A stretch of 64,000 bases of DNA. Origin: CAZMNF01 sp964567595 (GTDB lineage Bacteria; Bipolaricaulota; Bipolaricaulia; RBG-16-55-9). Shown here piece after piece: positions 23,837 through 32,662 of this stretch. The DNA lies in assembly GCA_964567595.1 (NCBI GenBank), contig CAZMNF010000005.1, forward strand, positions 1 to 64,000. Direction: 5' to 3'. The position numbers and the translations under genes were made by a program. The number at the start of each line of letters is the position of its first letter. The first letter of the stretch is position 1. The notes below the pieces were generated by a model, which was given only the letters and a program-made list of their open reading frames with translations, was not told the DNA's origin and made no database searches.

Positions 23837-24574
23837 TCACCGCATCATCAGACCGCCGTCCACGTTGAAGACCTGACCTGTCACGTAGGACGCCCGATCG
23901 GATAGGAGAAATTCGACCAATGGGGCAACTTCCTCAGGCCGGCCGAAGCGGGACAGCGGAATGTGTTCCAAGTAGCTCGACTTGACCCCCTCGTCGAGAT
24001 CGACGGTTAGACCCGCATCGATAAAGCCGGGGGCCACGGCATTGACCCGAATCCCCCGCGACGCCAACTCACGCGCCAGGCTGCGCGTGAGGCCGTCGAG
24101 GCCCGCCTTGGCCGTGGAATAATTCGCCTGACCGGGCACACCCAGTTGACCGGAGATGGAACTGACGTTGACGATCGCCCCCGAGCGTGACTTGAGCATG
24201 TGCCGCGCGACGGCTCTGGAACAGTAGAACGCCCCTTTGAGGTTGGTGTCGAGAACGGCATCCCACTCGTCGTCGCCCATGCGCACGAACAGATTGTCCC
24301 GCAGTGCCCCGGCATTGTTGATCAAGTAGTCAAGCCGACCCCGCTGCTGGGCAATCGATTTGACGACCGACTTGACCTCATCCGCTCGGGTGACGTCCGC
24401 TTGGAAGAACTGCGCTCGTTCGCCGAGCGCGTCCACGGCTGTCTGTCCATGCGATTCGTTCCGCCCAATGAGCGCAACGTGCGCCCCGCAATCGATGAGC
24501 TCGCGCGCGATGGCTCGCCCAATGGCCCCTGTTCCGCCGGTAATGACGGCGACTCGGTCGGCATGGGATGTCAT
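23837..24574 (-). CDS. fabG: 3-oxoacyl-ACP reductase
   Basis: A 245-residue short-chain dehydrogenase that reduces 3-oxoacyl-ACP with NADPH. Present are Thr-Gly-Gly-Thr-Gly-Ala-Ile-Gly for cofactor binding, Asn-Asn-Ala-Gly, the catalytic Ser in Val-Ser-Ser-Ile-Ser-Gly and Tyr-Ser-Thr-Ala-Lys. The genomic setting between fabD and acpP fixes the FabG call. No Shine-Dalgarno precedes the ATG (24572-24574); an internal promoter ends 10 nt upstream, so this gene may also be made from a near-leaderless transcript separate from the operon. Confidence 0.95.
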   Translation of the reverse strand: MTSHADRVAVITGGTGAIGRAIARELIDCGAHVALIGRNESHGQTAVDALGERAQFFQADVTRADEVKSVVKSIAQQRGRLDYLINNAGALRDNLFVRMGDDEWDAVLDTNLKGAFYCSRAVARHMLKSRSGAIVNVSSISGQLGVPGQANYSTAKAGLDGLTRSLARELASRGIRVNAVAPGFIDAGLTVDLDEGVKSSYLEHIPLSRFGRPEEVAPLVEFLLSDRASYVTGQVFNVDGGLMMR

Positions 24575-24584
24575 GACAGCCCAC

Positions 24585-24613
24585 TTTGTAGCAGGTGGCC
24601 TACGGCTCGACAA
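24585..24613 (-). promoter_or_regulatory. Internal promoter before fabG, near-leaderless
   Basis: Minus strand TTGTCG (24608-24613), 17 bp, TACAAA (24585-24590); fabG starts 10 nt after the -10. It begins 3 bp beyond the fabD stop codon. Confidence 0.45.
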
Positions 24614-24616
24614 CGC

Positions 24617-25516
24617 TCAGGCGGAAGACTCGCCAAAGGCATCGCTGAAGGTCAGCGTCTGGAGGTCCGGGTCGACACGGCGGATCAACCGCGTGAGCAC
24701 CTCGCCATGGCCCACCTCAACCCATCGCGTGGCCCCACGGGCTTTCAGCGTCTCGACGTAGTCCATCCAGCGGACTTGCGCCGTGATCTGCTCGCTGAGC
24801 AGCGCCTGGAGTCGCTCAGGGTCGCTCTCCGGTTCGCCGCTCACGGTGGATACCACCGGAAACGACGGTTGATGGAAATCAACACGCTCAATCTCCGGTT
24901 TCAATTGGTCCTGCGCGGGTTGCATCATGGTGGAGTGGAACGGGCCCGACACATCCAGTTGAATCGCCCGCGCGCGCTGCTCAGCGGCCAATTCCTTCGC
25001 CTGCATCACGGCGTCGTAGCGTCCGGAAATCGCCATCTGTCCCGGCCCATTGATGTTGGCGATCTCGGCGCCAGTCTGCTCACAGATCGCTTCAACGCGA
25101 TCGCGATCCAGCTTCATGATCGCGACCATTGCCCCCTCACCCACGGGCACGGCCTCCTGCATCAGCTTCCCCCGTTTGTGCACCAGCTGCAGCGCATCCT
25201 CCAGCCCCAAGACGCCAGCGCAGACGAGCGCGGAGTATTCGCCGAGGCTGTGCCCCGCCCCCACATCAGGCTGCATCCGATCGGTAAGCAGCTCGTGCTT
25301 GACGACGCTGTCGAGCAGAATGGCCGGCTGGGCGTTCTGCGTGAGCGTCAGTTGGTCCTCCGGTCCCTCGAACATGAGCGCCTGGATATCGAAGCCGAGC
25401 GCCTCGTTCGCTCGGCGGTAGAGGGGCTCGACGGTGGACTGGAACGCTCGAAAGAGGTCGCGTCCCATGCCGACGCCTTGGGAGCCTTGGCCCGGATACA
25501 CAAATGCGAGGTCCAT
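24617..25516 (-). CDS. fabD: Malonyl-CoA:ACP transacylase
   Basis: A 299-residue transferase loading malonyl groups on ACP. Start motif Pro-Gly-Gln-Gly-Ser-Gln, catalytic Ser90 in Gly-His-Ser-Leu-Gly-Glu, catalytic His in Gly-Pro-Phe-His-Ser, and a Gln in Thr-Gln-Asn-Ala-Gln-Pro. A GGAGGAG site lies 8 nt before the ATG. It follows the dinB-like gene by 77 bp. Confidence 0.96.
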   Translation of the reverse strand: MDLAFVYPGQGSQGVGMGRDLFRAFQSTVEPLYRRANEALGFDIQALMFEGPEDQLTLTQNAQPAILLDSVVKHELLTDRMQPDVGAGHSLGEYSALVCAGVLGLEDALQLVHKRGKLMQEAVPVGEGAMVAIMKLDRDRVEAICEQTGAEIANINGPGQMAISGRYDAVMQAKELAAEQRARAIQLDVSGPFHSTMMQPAQDQLKPEIERVDFHQPSFPVVSTVSGEPESDPERLQALLSEQITAQVRWMDYVETLKARGATRWVEVGHGEVLTRLIRRVDPDLQTLTFSDAFGESSA

Positions 25517-25593
25517 GCGAATCGCTCCTCCATTGGGATTGGTCGCATCAACGGCCGGCCGGTTTGTCGAGGGTCATGGCCCAGATGATGGCG

Positions 25594-26082
25594 TCACGTT
25601 CGTGGCTGCGTTTGGATCCATTCGGTCACTTGGGCCAAATGGTAATGGTCGTGCCCCAACGCGGTCACCGCAAGGTCGGCGACGGTGAAGGGGCCTCGCA
25701 CCTCGTGTTGGCCCACGCGCTGCCAATCGTCGAACGCCAGGCTCTGGAGTTGATCGACCCATGCTGCCCGCTGAGCCTGAAACTGCTTCAGCGACGTTGC
25801 CGGATCCGCGCTGGCGTAGTCACGCTCGCGCGCTCGTTGCCCGGGATCATGGTCCGGGATGGCGGCATCGCCCGCGTCCCCGGCGAGCATGATCTCCAGT
25901 CGCTGCCGCCAAATCCCGTCCCAATCCGCCATGTGGGCGAAGATTTCCCGAAGGGTGAAACGGTCCGCGACGGGCCGACGGTCCCAGATGGTCGGGTCCA
26001 CGTCGTCCATCAGGTGCTCGAGCACGCCCGGGGACGCCCGCAGGCCGTCCAGCAAGTAGCGGCGAGTAAAGTCGCTAAGCAT
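25594..26082 (-). CDS. DinB-family four-helix-bundle protein
   Basis: A 162-residue protein of the DinB/YfiT superfamily. The putative metal triad is visible as His in Phe-Ala-His-Met-Ala-Asp-Trp (about residue 50) and two His in the C-terminal Gly-His-Asp-His-Tyr-His. Members include mycothiol- or bacillithiol-dependent transferases and proteins of unknown role; specificity cannot be told. A GGGAGG site precedes the ATG. It interrupts the fab cluster between fabH and fabD, in the same direction. Confidence 0.88.
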   Translation of the reverse strand: MLSDFTRRYLLDGLRASPGVLEHLMDDVDPTIWDRRPVADRFTLREIFAHMADWDGIWRQRLEIMLAGDAGDAAIPDHDPGQRARERDYASADPATSLKQFQAQRAAWVDQLQSLAFDDWQRVGQHEVRGPFTVADLAVTALGHDHYHLAQVTEWIQTQPRT

Positions 26083-26195
26083 GGCTTCCTCCCTGATCAG
26101 CCGAGCTTATCCATGTTGGGACCTGCTGTGCCGACTAAGCAACAAATGGCTCGTCGGATGAAGGCGTCGATGGGTTCAGAAGGGAGCTGCCCGCG

Positions 26196-27188
26196 TTACC
26201 AGCGCAGCACGAGAGCCCCGTACGTCACGCCTGCCCCGAACGCGTTCAGAACCACGACGTCGCCCTCCTGGATTCGGCCGTCTTGGGTGGCTTCGGTAAG
26301 GGCAATCGGAATGGACGCGGTCGAGGTGTTGCCGTAGCGGTCGACGTTGACGATCACGTTGTCGATGGGGATCTCGTAGCGCTCGGCGAAGGCTTTGAGA
26401 ATACGATAGTTGGCCTGATGGGGCACGACCCAGTCGACGTCGTCTCGGCAGAGCCCGGCGTCTTCTAGGGCTTGATGGGTTGTCTCCGCCATCATGGTGA
26501 CGGCGCTTTTGAAGACGCCACCGCCCTCCATCTTCAGATAATGCTGGCGTTCCCCGAGGCTCTTCGATGTGGCAGGGATCTTGATCCCGCCGCCCGGCAT
26601 GTGCAGCAGGTTCCATTTGGAGCTGTCCGCAGCCAGCGACGACGCCAAAATACCGCGCTCGTTCGGCATTGGGCGCACCACCGCCGCACCACAGCCGTCG
26701 CCGAACAGCACGCACGTGGAGCGATCCTCCCAGTCGGTGAATCGGGAGAGCGCCTCGTGGCCGATGACGAGGATGTTCTCGTGGCGTCCGGAGTTGATCA
26801 GGTCATGGGCGATGGTCGTGGCGTAGACGAAGCCAGTGCAGCCGGCGATCATGTCGAAGAACGGCACGTCGCTGTCAATGCCGAGCCCCTCGCAAACGAA
26901 GGGGGACGTTCCGGGAATCGGCATTTCGGGAAGATTGGTCGCGGTGATGACGAAGTCAATGTCGTTCGGCGTCAGTTCGACCGCGTCGATCGCCCGTTGG
27001 GCCGCTTGGATGCCGATGTCGATGGGGTCTTCGTTCTTGTCGAGAATGTGGCGTTCTTGGATCCCCGTGCGCGAGGTGATCCACTCATCCGACGTCTCGA
27101 CCATCTGCTCCAGATCCTGGTTCGTCAGGACGTGCTCGGGCACGGCGGAGCCAATGCCGGCGATGCCGGGGCGCAAGGCCGAGCTCAT
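26196..27188 (-). CDS. fabH: 3-oxoacyl-ACP synthase III
   Basis: A 330-residue condensing enzyme that starts fatty acid synthesis from acyl-CoA and malonyl-ACP. Catalytic triad: Cys117 in Ala-Gly-Cys-Thr-Gly-Phe, His in Val-Pro-His-Gln-Ala-Asn, and Asn in Tyr-Gly-Asn-Thr-Ser. Start overlaps the plsX stop as ATGA, so the two are translationally coupled. Confidence 0.96.
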   Translation of the reverse strand: MSSALRPGIAGIGSAVPEHVLTNQDLEQMVETSDEWITSRTGIQERHILDKNEDPIDIGIQAAQRAIDAVELTPNDIDFVITATNLPEMPIPGTSPFVCEGLGIDSDVPFFDMIAGCTGFVYATTIAHDLINSGRHENILVIGHEALSRFTDWEDRSTCVLFGDGCGAAVVRPMPNERGILASSLAADSSKWNLLHMPGGGIKIPATSKSLGERQHYLKMEGGGVFKSAVTMMAETTHQALEDAGLCRDDVDWVVPHQANYRILKAFAERYEIPIDNVIVNVDRYGNTSTASIPIALTEATQDGRIQEGDVVVLNAFGAGVTYGALVLRW

Positions 27189-28225
27189 GAGTTCACCCCC
27201 GTCGGCTCGCGGTCCATGGGATCCGAGGTCGGCGCGTCCTCGAGGCCGCGCCCGATCTTGTCGATCAACTGGTGGCTGACCGACTCGCCCGCGGTGCGCA
27301 CGGCGTTCTTGATGGCCTCCGCGTCGGAGTTGCCGTGGGCGACGATGACCGATCCCTGGACGCCCAACAGCGGCGCTCCGCCGTAGCGGGCGGCGCTCAG
27401 GCTCCGCTTGAACTTCTTCAGGGCGGGCATGATGATGAAGGATCCGAGTCGGGCCAGGATGTCGCGGGCGATTGCCCGACGCAGGAACTCCACGGTCGAG
27501 GCCGTGCCGCCCTCGTAGGACTTCAAGAGCACGTTGCCCACGAAGCCGTCGCAGACGACGACGTCGACATCGCCATTCAAGATACGGTTCCCCTCGATGT
27601 TGCCGATAAACCCTTCCAGCTGTTCCAGCAGGAAGAACGTCTTCAGCGAGAGCGAGTTCCCTTTGCTCCGCTCCGAGCCGATGTTGATCAGCCCGAGGCG
27701 AGGCTCATCCATGCCAAGGATCTCCCGGGCGTAGACGCGGCCCATGATGGCAAACTCCTTCAGGTTCTGCGGCGAGCAGTCCGCGTTGGCGCCGACGTCG
27801 ATCAGCAGCACATTGTGCCCGCTAACCGTCGGAATGACGGCCGCAATGCCCGGGCGATCGATGCCCTCAATCCGCTTGAGCTTGAACAGCGATGTTGCCA
27901 TGACCGCCCCCGTGTTGGCCGGGCTGACGAACGCGTCCGCGAGCCCGTCGCGCACGGCCTCGACGCCGCGCACAAGCGAACTCTCCGGTTTGTTCCGGAT
28001 GACGTCCTTCGGGGAGTCTTCCATGGAGACGACGTCCGGCGCGTCGAGCACGGTCATGTGCTTTCGGGCGCGGCGGCTCAGTTCGCTTTCGATGCGCTGG
28101 CGGTCACCGGCCAGGATGACGTTCAGGTCGTAATCGGATGCTGCCTTCTCGCCGCCGCTGACGACCTCGCCAAGGTCGCGGTCGCCTCCTTGGGTGTCAA
28201 GCACGATGCGTGGCTGTCGTTCCAT
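27185..28225 (-). CDS. plsX: Phosphate acyltransferase
   Basis: A 346-residue enzyme producing acyl-phosphate from acyl-ACP for phospholipid synthesis. Family features: an N-terminal Asp-Thr-Gln-Gly-Gly-Asp (usually Asp-Ala-Met-Gly-Gly-Asp), Ser-Ala/Pro-Ala-Asn-Thr-Gly-Ala, Asp-Val-Gly-Ala-Asn-Ala-Asp-Cys, Gly-Leu-Ile-Asn-Ile-Gly, Cys-Asp-Gly-Phe-Val-Gly-Asn, and a C-terminal Gly-Gly-Ala-Pro-Leu-Leu-Gly. The first motif is slightly divergent. It begins 31 nt after tRNA-Leu and probably shares its transcript. Confidence 0.95.
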   Translation of the reverse strand: MERQPRIVLDTQGGDRDLGEVVSGGEKAASDYDLNVILAGDRQRIESELSRRARKHMTVLDAPDVVSMEDSPKDVIRNKPESSLVRGVEAVRDGLADAFVSPANTGAVMATSLFKLKRIEGIDRPGIAAVIPTVSGHNVLLIDVGANADCSPQNLKEFAIMGRVYAREILGMDEPRLGLINIGSERSKGNSLSLKTFFLLEQLEGFIGNIEGNRILNGDVDVVVCDGFVGNVLLKSYEGGTASTVEFLRRAIARDILARLGSFIIMPALKKFKRSLSAARYGGAPLLGVQGSVIVAHGNSDAEAIKNAVRTAGESVSHQLIDKIGRGLEDAPTSDPMDREPTGVNS

Positions 28226-28255
28226 CGAGGGTCCTTTCCGACTGGAGGGTCAACG

Positions 28256-28344
28256 TGGTGCCGAGGGGGGGATTCGAACCCCCACGGGGATTGCCCCCAC
28301 ACGCCCCTCAAGCGTGCGCGTCTGCCGATTCCGCCACCTCGGCA
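28256..28344 (-). tRNA. tRNA-Leu (anticodon GAG)
   Basis: A class II tRNA on the minus strand: acceptor stem TGCCGAG pairs with CTCGGCA, followed by an encoded CCA (28256-28258). The anticodon stem CACGC/GCGTG encloses the loop TTGAGGG, giving anticodon GAG (reads CUC/CUU). A long variable arm (GGGG/CCCC) and a T arm with GGGGG, TTCGAAT, CCCCC are clear. Confidence 0.95.
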
Positions 28345-28367
28345 TTGCCGCCTTCACAGACTGTTGA

Positions 28368-28396
28368 ATCATAGCGGACCCTCCCAACCCATGCAA
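28368..28396 (-). promoter_or_regulatory. Promoter of tRNA-Leu and probably plsX operon
   Basis: Minus strand TTGCAT (28391-28396), 17 bp, TATGAT (28368-28373), 23 bp before the tRNA 5' end. Confidence 0.6.
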
Positions 28397-28425
28397 GCAA
28401 TTGCGGCAAAGGGCCTTCGATGCGC

Positions 28426-30174
28426 TCAGGTTCGCCCGCGGATGAGGTCGCCTCTGGTAAGGTAGCCGACCAGGCGCCGACGATCCCCGCGGTCGACCAC
28501 GGGGAGATGGCCCACCCCATTGACTCGCATGCGCTCCCAGACCGTGTCCAACGTCTCATCGGGATAGCCGACCACCAGATCCTGATGCGCGACTTCTTTG
28601 ACGGGCAGATCGCGCCCGTTCCGTCGGGTCCGAATGGCGTGATTGATGTCCTGGCCCGTGACAATGCCGACCAGGCTGTTGTTGTCGCTCACCACGGGGA
28701 AGCCGTGATGGCCGGATTCGAGGATGCGTCGTCTCACGTGGCGCAGCGTCATCCACGGCGGCACGGTCTGCACGTCCGTGACCATAACATCGCGGACGAA
28801 TCGGGTGCGCATCACGTTGACTTCGAGGTCGTGCTCGACGTGGACACCGCGCCGTTCCAATTTCTTCGTGTAGATCGTGTCGCTGTACAGGTGCCAGGCA
28901 ACGACGTCGGCCACGACGCAGGCGAACATCAAGGGAAGGATAATGTTGTAGTCGCCCGTCATCTCAAACAGCATCAGAATCGAAGTGAACGTTGCGCGGG
29001 ACGCGGCGGAGAACAGCGCTGCCATGCCGACAAGGGCATAGGCCGGGTACGGAGCCGTGACGCCGGGAAACAACAAATTGACGAGCACGCCGAACGCCCC
29101 ACCGAGCGCGGCCCCGATGAACAACGACGGGGCAAAGACGCCGCCGGATCCCCCCGAGCCAAGCGTCAACGATAGCGCTAGGGTCTTGACGCCCGCCAGC
29201 ACGACGAGGAAGACGACCAGTCCCAATCCAGCCTCGCCGATGTTACGGCTCAGGATGGCGTCGACGGACTCGTAACCCACTCCGAAGACCTGCGGAAAAG
29301 CCAAGCCGATCACCCCGAGAGCCAGCCCGCCCACAATTGGCTTAATCACGGGATGGGCCTTCCAGCGGTCGAAGATATCTTCCATGCCGTAGAGCGTCTC
29401 GATTAACAGTACGCCGACCCCGGACGCCATCAACCCCAGAACGAGATAGAAGACCAGTTCAACGGGGTGGGCGAACGCGTAGGCCGGAATAGCAAAGGCG
29501 GGCTCGCTGCCGAACACGAGCCGAGAAATCACGGTGGCGACGACGCTCGCGATCACGAGGGGAACGAACGACTTGGTGCGGAACTCCAGCAAGATCAGCT
29601 CGATCGCGAACACGACCCCAGCCAGCGGCGTGTTGAAGGTCGCCGTGATCCCAGCAGCTGCGCCACAGCCGACGAGGACTTTGACGTCACGACTTCTCAG
29701 ACCGAACAGTTGCCCCAACGCCGAGCCAGAGGCTGAGCCCATCTGGACGATCGGGCCCTCTCGGCCGGAGGATCCGCCGGTGCCGATGCAAAATGCTGAG
29801 GCCAAAGCCTTGGCCAGCACGACGATAGGCCGAATGCGCCCGCCGTGCATGGCGATGGCCTCCATGGCCTCTGGAACACCGTGCCCTTTGGTCTCCGGCG
29901 CCAAGTACGTGGTGATCACCCCGACCAGCAGGCCGCCGGCAGCCGGGATCAGGACGACAAGCCAACCCAGCCCGTGATCGATCGGGGGGATGAACCCCAG
30001 GGCAACCTCCTGATGGAAAAAGAGGTTGTTGACGCTGAAAAGGAACCATCGGAAAAGGATTGCAGCTAGGCCGGCCGCAATGCCAATTAGGACAGCTAAT
30101 CCGTTGAGTGGCAGGCTCTGTCGTAGGAGCTGGCCGACTTGATAGGCGAAATGCCTCGAGGGCTTGCCACGCAT
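28426..30174 (-). CDS. ClC-family chloride channel/transporter with CBS domains
   Basis: A 582-residue membrane protein. The ClC core shows Gly-Thr-Gly-Gly-Ser-Ser-Gly-Arg-Glu-Gly-Pro with the gating Glu, a second filter block Gly-Ser-Gly-Gly-Ser-Gly-Gly-Val-Phe-Ala-Pro, and about ten or more helices. After residue 440 come two CBS domains that typically bind adenine nucleotides and regulate gating. Whether it is a channel or a proton-coupled antiporter cannot be fixed here. The ATG at 30172-30174 lies just after a clear promoter; a TTG farther upstream overlaps the -35 box. Confidence 0.94.
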   Translation of the reverse strand: MRGKPSRHFAYQVGQLLRQSLPLNGLAVLIGIAAGLAAILFRWFLFSVNNLFFHQEVALGFIPPIDHGLGWLVVLIPAAGGLLVGVITTYLAPETKGHGVPEAMEAIAMHGGRIRPIVVLAKALASAFCIGTGGSSGREGPIVQMGSASGSALGQLFGLRSRDVKVLVGCGAAAGITATFNTPLAGVVFAIELILLEFRTKSFVPLVIASVVATVISRLVFGSEPAFAIPAYAFAHPVELVFYLVLGLMASGVGVLLIETLYGMEDIFDRWKAHPVIKPIVGGLALGVIGLAFPQVFGVGYESVDAILSRNIGEAGLGLVVFLVVLAGVKTLALSLTLGSGGSGGVFAPSLFIGAALGGAFGVLVNLLFPGVTAPYPAYALVGMAALFSAASRATFTSILMLFEMTGDYNIILPLMFACVVADVVAWHLYSDTIYTKKLERRGVHVEHDLEVNVMRTRFVRDVMVTDVQTVPPWMTLRHVRRRILESGHHGFPVVSDNNSLVGIVTGQDINHAIRTRRNGRDLPVKEVAHQDLVVGYPDETLDTVWERMRVNGVGHLPVVDRGDRRRLVGYLTRGDLIRGRT

Positions 30175-30193
30175 AGCTGTGAATGATCCCCTT

Positions 30194-30222
30194 AATGTAG
30201 CTTCTCTCCGTCGGCAAAACAA
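30194..30222 (-). promoter_or_regulatory. Promoter of the ClC gene
   Basis: Minus strand TTGTTT (30217-30222), 17 bp, TACATT (30194-30199), about 20 nt before the ATG. Confidence 0.55.
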
Positions 30223-30252
30223 GTTTCAAGGGGACCCATCCGGGATCGACGG

Positions 30253-30281
30253 TTGCAGCCAAGGGATTGCCCAAGTATCAT
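30253..30281 (+). promoter_or_regulatory. Promoter of the PIN-ATPase gene
   Basis: TTGCAG (30253-30258), 17 bp, TATCAT (30276-30281); the predicted leader is about 46 nt and has no clear Shine-Dalgarno. Confidence 0.55.
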
Positions 30282-30333
30282 GACAAGGTTCAAGCGACGG
30301 CTTCATAAACAACTCGAATGACCACAACCCGAC

Positions 30334-32184
30334 ATGGCTCAGCCTACAAATCGCCCCACCGGCCAGTCCTTCGTGCTCGACACGAGCGTCATCTCCGACG
30401 GTCGCGTCACGGAGGAGTTGCGCGAGGGCCGGTTCCGCGGCGCGACGTTCATCATTCCCGAAGCCGCCGTGGCCGAGCTCGAAACCCAAGCTGAAAGCGG
30501 CCAGGAAGCCGGCTACGCCGGGCTCAACGAGCTTAAGCAGCTCCAGAGCGCCAGCTGGGAGGGGACCATCGACGTGGCCTACAGTGGCGAACGCCCCTCT
30601 CAGATGACGCTGCGCAACTTCGACAAGGCCCACATCGACGCCATGATCCGCCAGCTGGCCGAGGCCAAGGGGGCGACGCTGCTCACCAGCGATCGCGTCC
30701 AGTCGTTGGTCTGCGAGGCGCGTGGCGTGCCCGTCTACAGCTTTGAGACGTCGGGGGTCAGCGCGGATCGCATTGACTCCCTATCGTTGATGGCGTTTTT
30801 CGACGAGACCACCATGTCGGTCCACCTGCGGGCCCACACCCGTCCGCGCGCCAAGCGGGGCGAGCCCGGTGAAATGGAGATCGTCCCCATTCGCGAGGAG
30901 GTCCTCACCGAGCGCGAGGTCACCTCGATATCGCGCGAGATCGTCGAGGCGGCCAAACAGCATCCCGACGGCTTCATTGAGATGGACTCCGGCGGGTCCA
31001 CTGTGCTGCAGCTCGGCAAGCTGCGGGTCTCCATCGCCCGCCCGCCGTTTTCCGACGCCGTGGAGATCACGGCCGTGCGGCCCGTGGCCCATACCGAGCT
31101 CATTGACTATGCCTACTCCGACCTGCTGAAGGAACGCATGCGCCAGCGCTATCGCGGCGTGCTCGTGGCCGGCTCGCCCGGAGCGGGCAAGTCGACGTTC
31201 GTGCAGGCGACGGCGGACTATCTGGAGTCGGCGGGGTGGGTCATCAAGACGATGGAGAAGCCGCGCGACTTGGTCGTTAGCGACGAGATTACCCAATACA
31301 CGGCCCTCGAGGGCGACATGGCCAACACGGCCGACGTGCTGCTGTTGGTGCGGCCCGACTACACGATCTTTGACGAAATGCGCCGCACGGCGGACTTCCA
31401 GGTCTTTGCCGACATGCGATTGGCCGGCGTCGGCATGGTCGGCGTCGTCCATGCCACGCGCGGCATTGACGCGCTCCAGCGCCTGATCGGCCGCGTCGAA
31501 CTGGGCATGATTCCCCAGGTCGTCGACACGGTGGTGTTCATCGACGAGGGCGACATTCGCCAAGTCTACGAGCTCGAGTTCAACGTCAAGGTGCCCACGG
31601 GGATGGGCGACTCCGACTTGGCTCGGCCCGTGATCCAGGTCAGCGACCACGAGTCCAAGCAGTTGGCCTACGAGATCTACACCTTCGGCGAGCAGGTCGT
31701 CGTCATGCCCATCGGCGACGTCGCGTCGGCGAAGCCCATCTGGCAACTGGCGGAGAAGTCGCTCGAGTACGAGATCGGCAAGATCTTCCGCGACCACATC
31801 GTCGTCGAAGTGACCTCCGACGAGCGGGCCAAGCTCTACGTCGAGGACAACCGGATTCCGCAAGTGTTGGGCAAGGGCGGGGAACGTATCCGCCAGCTGG
31901 AAGAGCAGTTCGGCATGAGCTTCGACGTCCGCTCCATGGACGACATGGACCTGTCCGCGGGCCAAGAGCTCAACGTCGACATCAATGACAAGCAGGTCGT
32001 TCTCGACCTCGACCCCGACCTGCGCGGCAAGACGATCGAACTGACGGTCGATGGCGAGGCCGTTTTCATCGGCTCGGTCTCGAAGTCGGGCAGCATCAAG
32101 CTGCGCCGCGGCAGCGATCCGGCCGAGGAGGTCGTTGACGCGGTCGAGCGTGGCCGACCCGTCCGGGCACGGCGGGCCGGTTGA
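30334..32184 (+). CDS. PIN domain / PilT-VirB11-type ATPase / KH domain protein (archaeal COG1855-like)
   Basis: A 616-residue soluble protein in three domains. The N-terminal PIN nuclease-like domain has Asp16 (Val-Leu-Asp-Thr-Ser), a Glu in Pro-Glu-Ala-Ala-Val-Ala-Glu, and Asp120 in Leu-Leu-Thr-Ser-Asp. A secretion-type ATPase follows, with Walker A Gly-Ser-Pro-Gly-Ala-Gly-Lys-Ser (280-287), Asp box Asp-Glu-Met-Arg, and His box Gly-Val-Val-His-Ala-Thr. The C-terminal part holds a KH RNA-binding fold with Gly-Lys-Gly-Gly near residue 515. This order is widespread in archaea and patchy in bacteria. A role in RNA processing or RNA surveillance is likely but unproven. Confidence 0.92.
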   Translation: MAQPTNRPTGQSFVLDTSVISDGRVTEELREGRFRGATFIIPEAAVAELETQAESGQEAGYAGLNELKQLQSASWEGTIDVAYSGERPSQMTLRNFDKAHIDAMIRQLAEAKGATLLTSDRVQSLVCEARGVPVYSFETSGVSADRIDSLSLMAFFDETTMSVHLRAHTRPRAKRGEPGEMEIVPIREEVLTEREVTSISREIVEAAKQHPDGFIEMDSGGSTVLQLGKLRVSIARPPFSDAVEITAVRPVAHTELIDYAYSDLLKERMRQRYRGVLVAGSPGAGKSTFVQATADYLESAGWVIKTMEKPRDLVVSDEITQYTALEGDMANTADVLLLVRPDYTIFDEMRRTADFQVFADMRLAGVGMVGVVHATRGIDALQRLIGRVELGMIPQVVDTVVFIDEGDIRQVYELEFNVKVPTGMGDSDLARPVIQVSDHESKQLAYEIYTFGEQVVVMPIGDVASAKPIWQLAEKSLEYEIGKIFRDHIVVEVTSDERAKLYVEDNRIPQVLGKGGERIRQLEEQFGMSFDVRSMDDMDLSAGQELNVDINDKQVVLDLDPDLRGKTIELTVDGEAVFIGSVSKSGSIKLRRGSDPAEEVVDAVERGRPVRARRAG

Positions 32185-32210
32185 TCCATCCTCTGGAGGG
32201 CTGACGCCAC

Positions 32211-32573
32211 ATGACGCTCATTGACGTCCACCAATGGCTCGGTTACGCCATCTTCCTCGTCGGGGTTATCGTCACGATCTGGAGCTTTGTTGCCGCTCGA
32301 GGGGGAGAGCCCGGCGCGCTGCGCGGCCTCGCCGGCAGCTTTGCGGGGCTCATGCACCTCCAAGTTCTGCTCGGATTGGCCGTCTGGTTCGGGGTGTTCG
32401 GCATCCAAGGCCAGCGCAACATTCTCCACTTGATTGCCGCTGTTCTCGCCGCTGTCATTGGCCAATTGGCTGCCCGCCAGCTACGCTCCTCCGAGAGCGT
32501 GCCCAACGCCCGTTGGTTCCATCTGGGAACGCTTGCTCTCCTGGTCGCGGCGATCGGCATCGCCTCGATGTAG
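32211..32573 (+). CDS. Small four-helix membrane protein, hypothetical
   Basis: A 120-residue protein with four transmembrane helices, a His near the first helix, and two His in Leu-Met-His-Leu-Gln and Leu-His-Leu-Ile. The spaced histidines recall small cytochrome b-like or heme-binding bundles, but no family is recognised and no function is claimed. It follows the PIN-ATPase by 26 nt in the same direction with GGAGGG 10 nt upstream of the ATG. Confidence 0.7.
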   Translation: MTLIDVHQWLGYAIFLVGVIVTIWSFVAARGGEPGALRGLAGSFAGLMHLQVLLGLAVWFGVFGIQGQRNILHLIAAVLAAVIGQLAARQLRSSESVPNARWFHLGTLALLVAAIGIASM

Positions 32574-32593
32574 GCATCGCGAGCTCATTCGTC

Positions 32594-32622
32594 TTGTGGC
32601 CCGTTTTGAACTTAGGTATCCT
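32594..32622 (+). promoter_or_regulatory. Promoter of the sigma factor gene
   Basis: TTGTGG (32594-32599), 17 bp, TATCCT (32617-32622). A second -10-like TACAAT lies at 32635-32640 without a matching -35. Confidence 0.5.
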
Positions 32623-32662
32623 GAGCGGCGCGGTTACAATCCCGAAGGAGGAAGGACATTCG

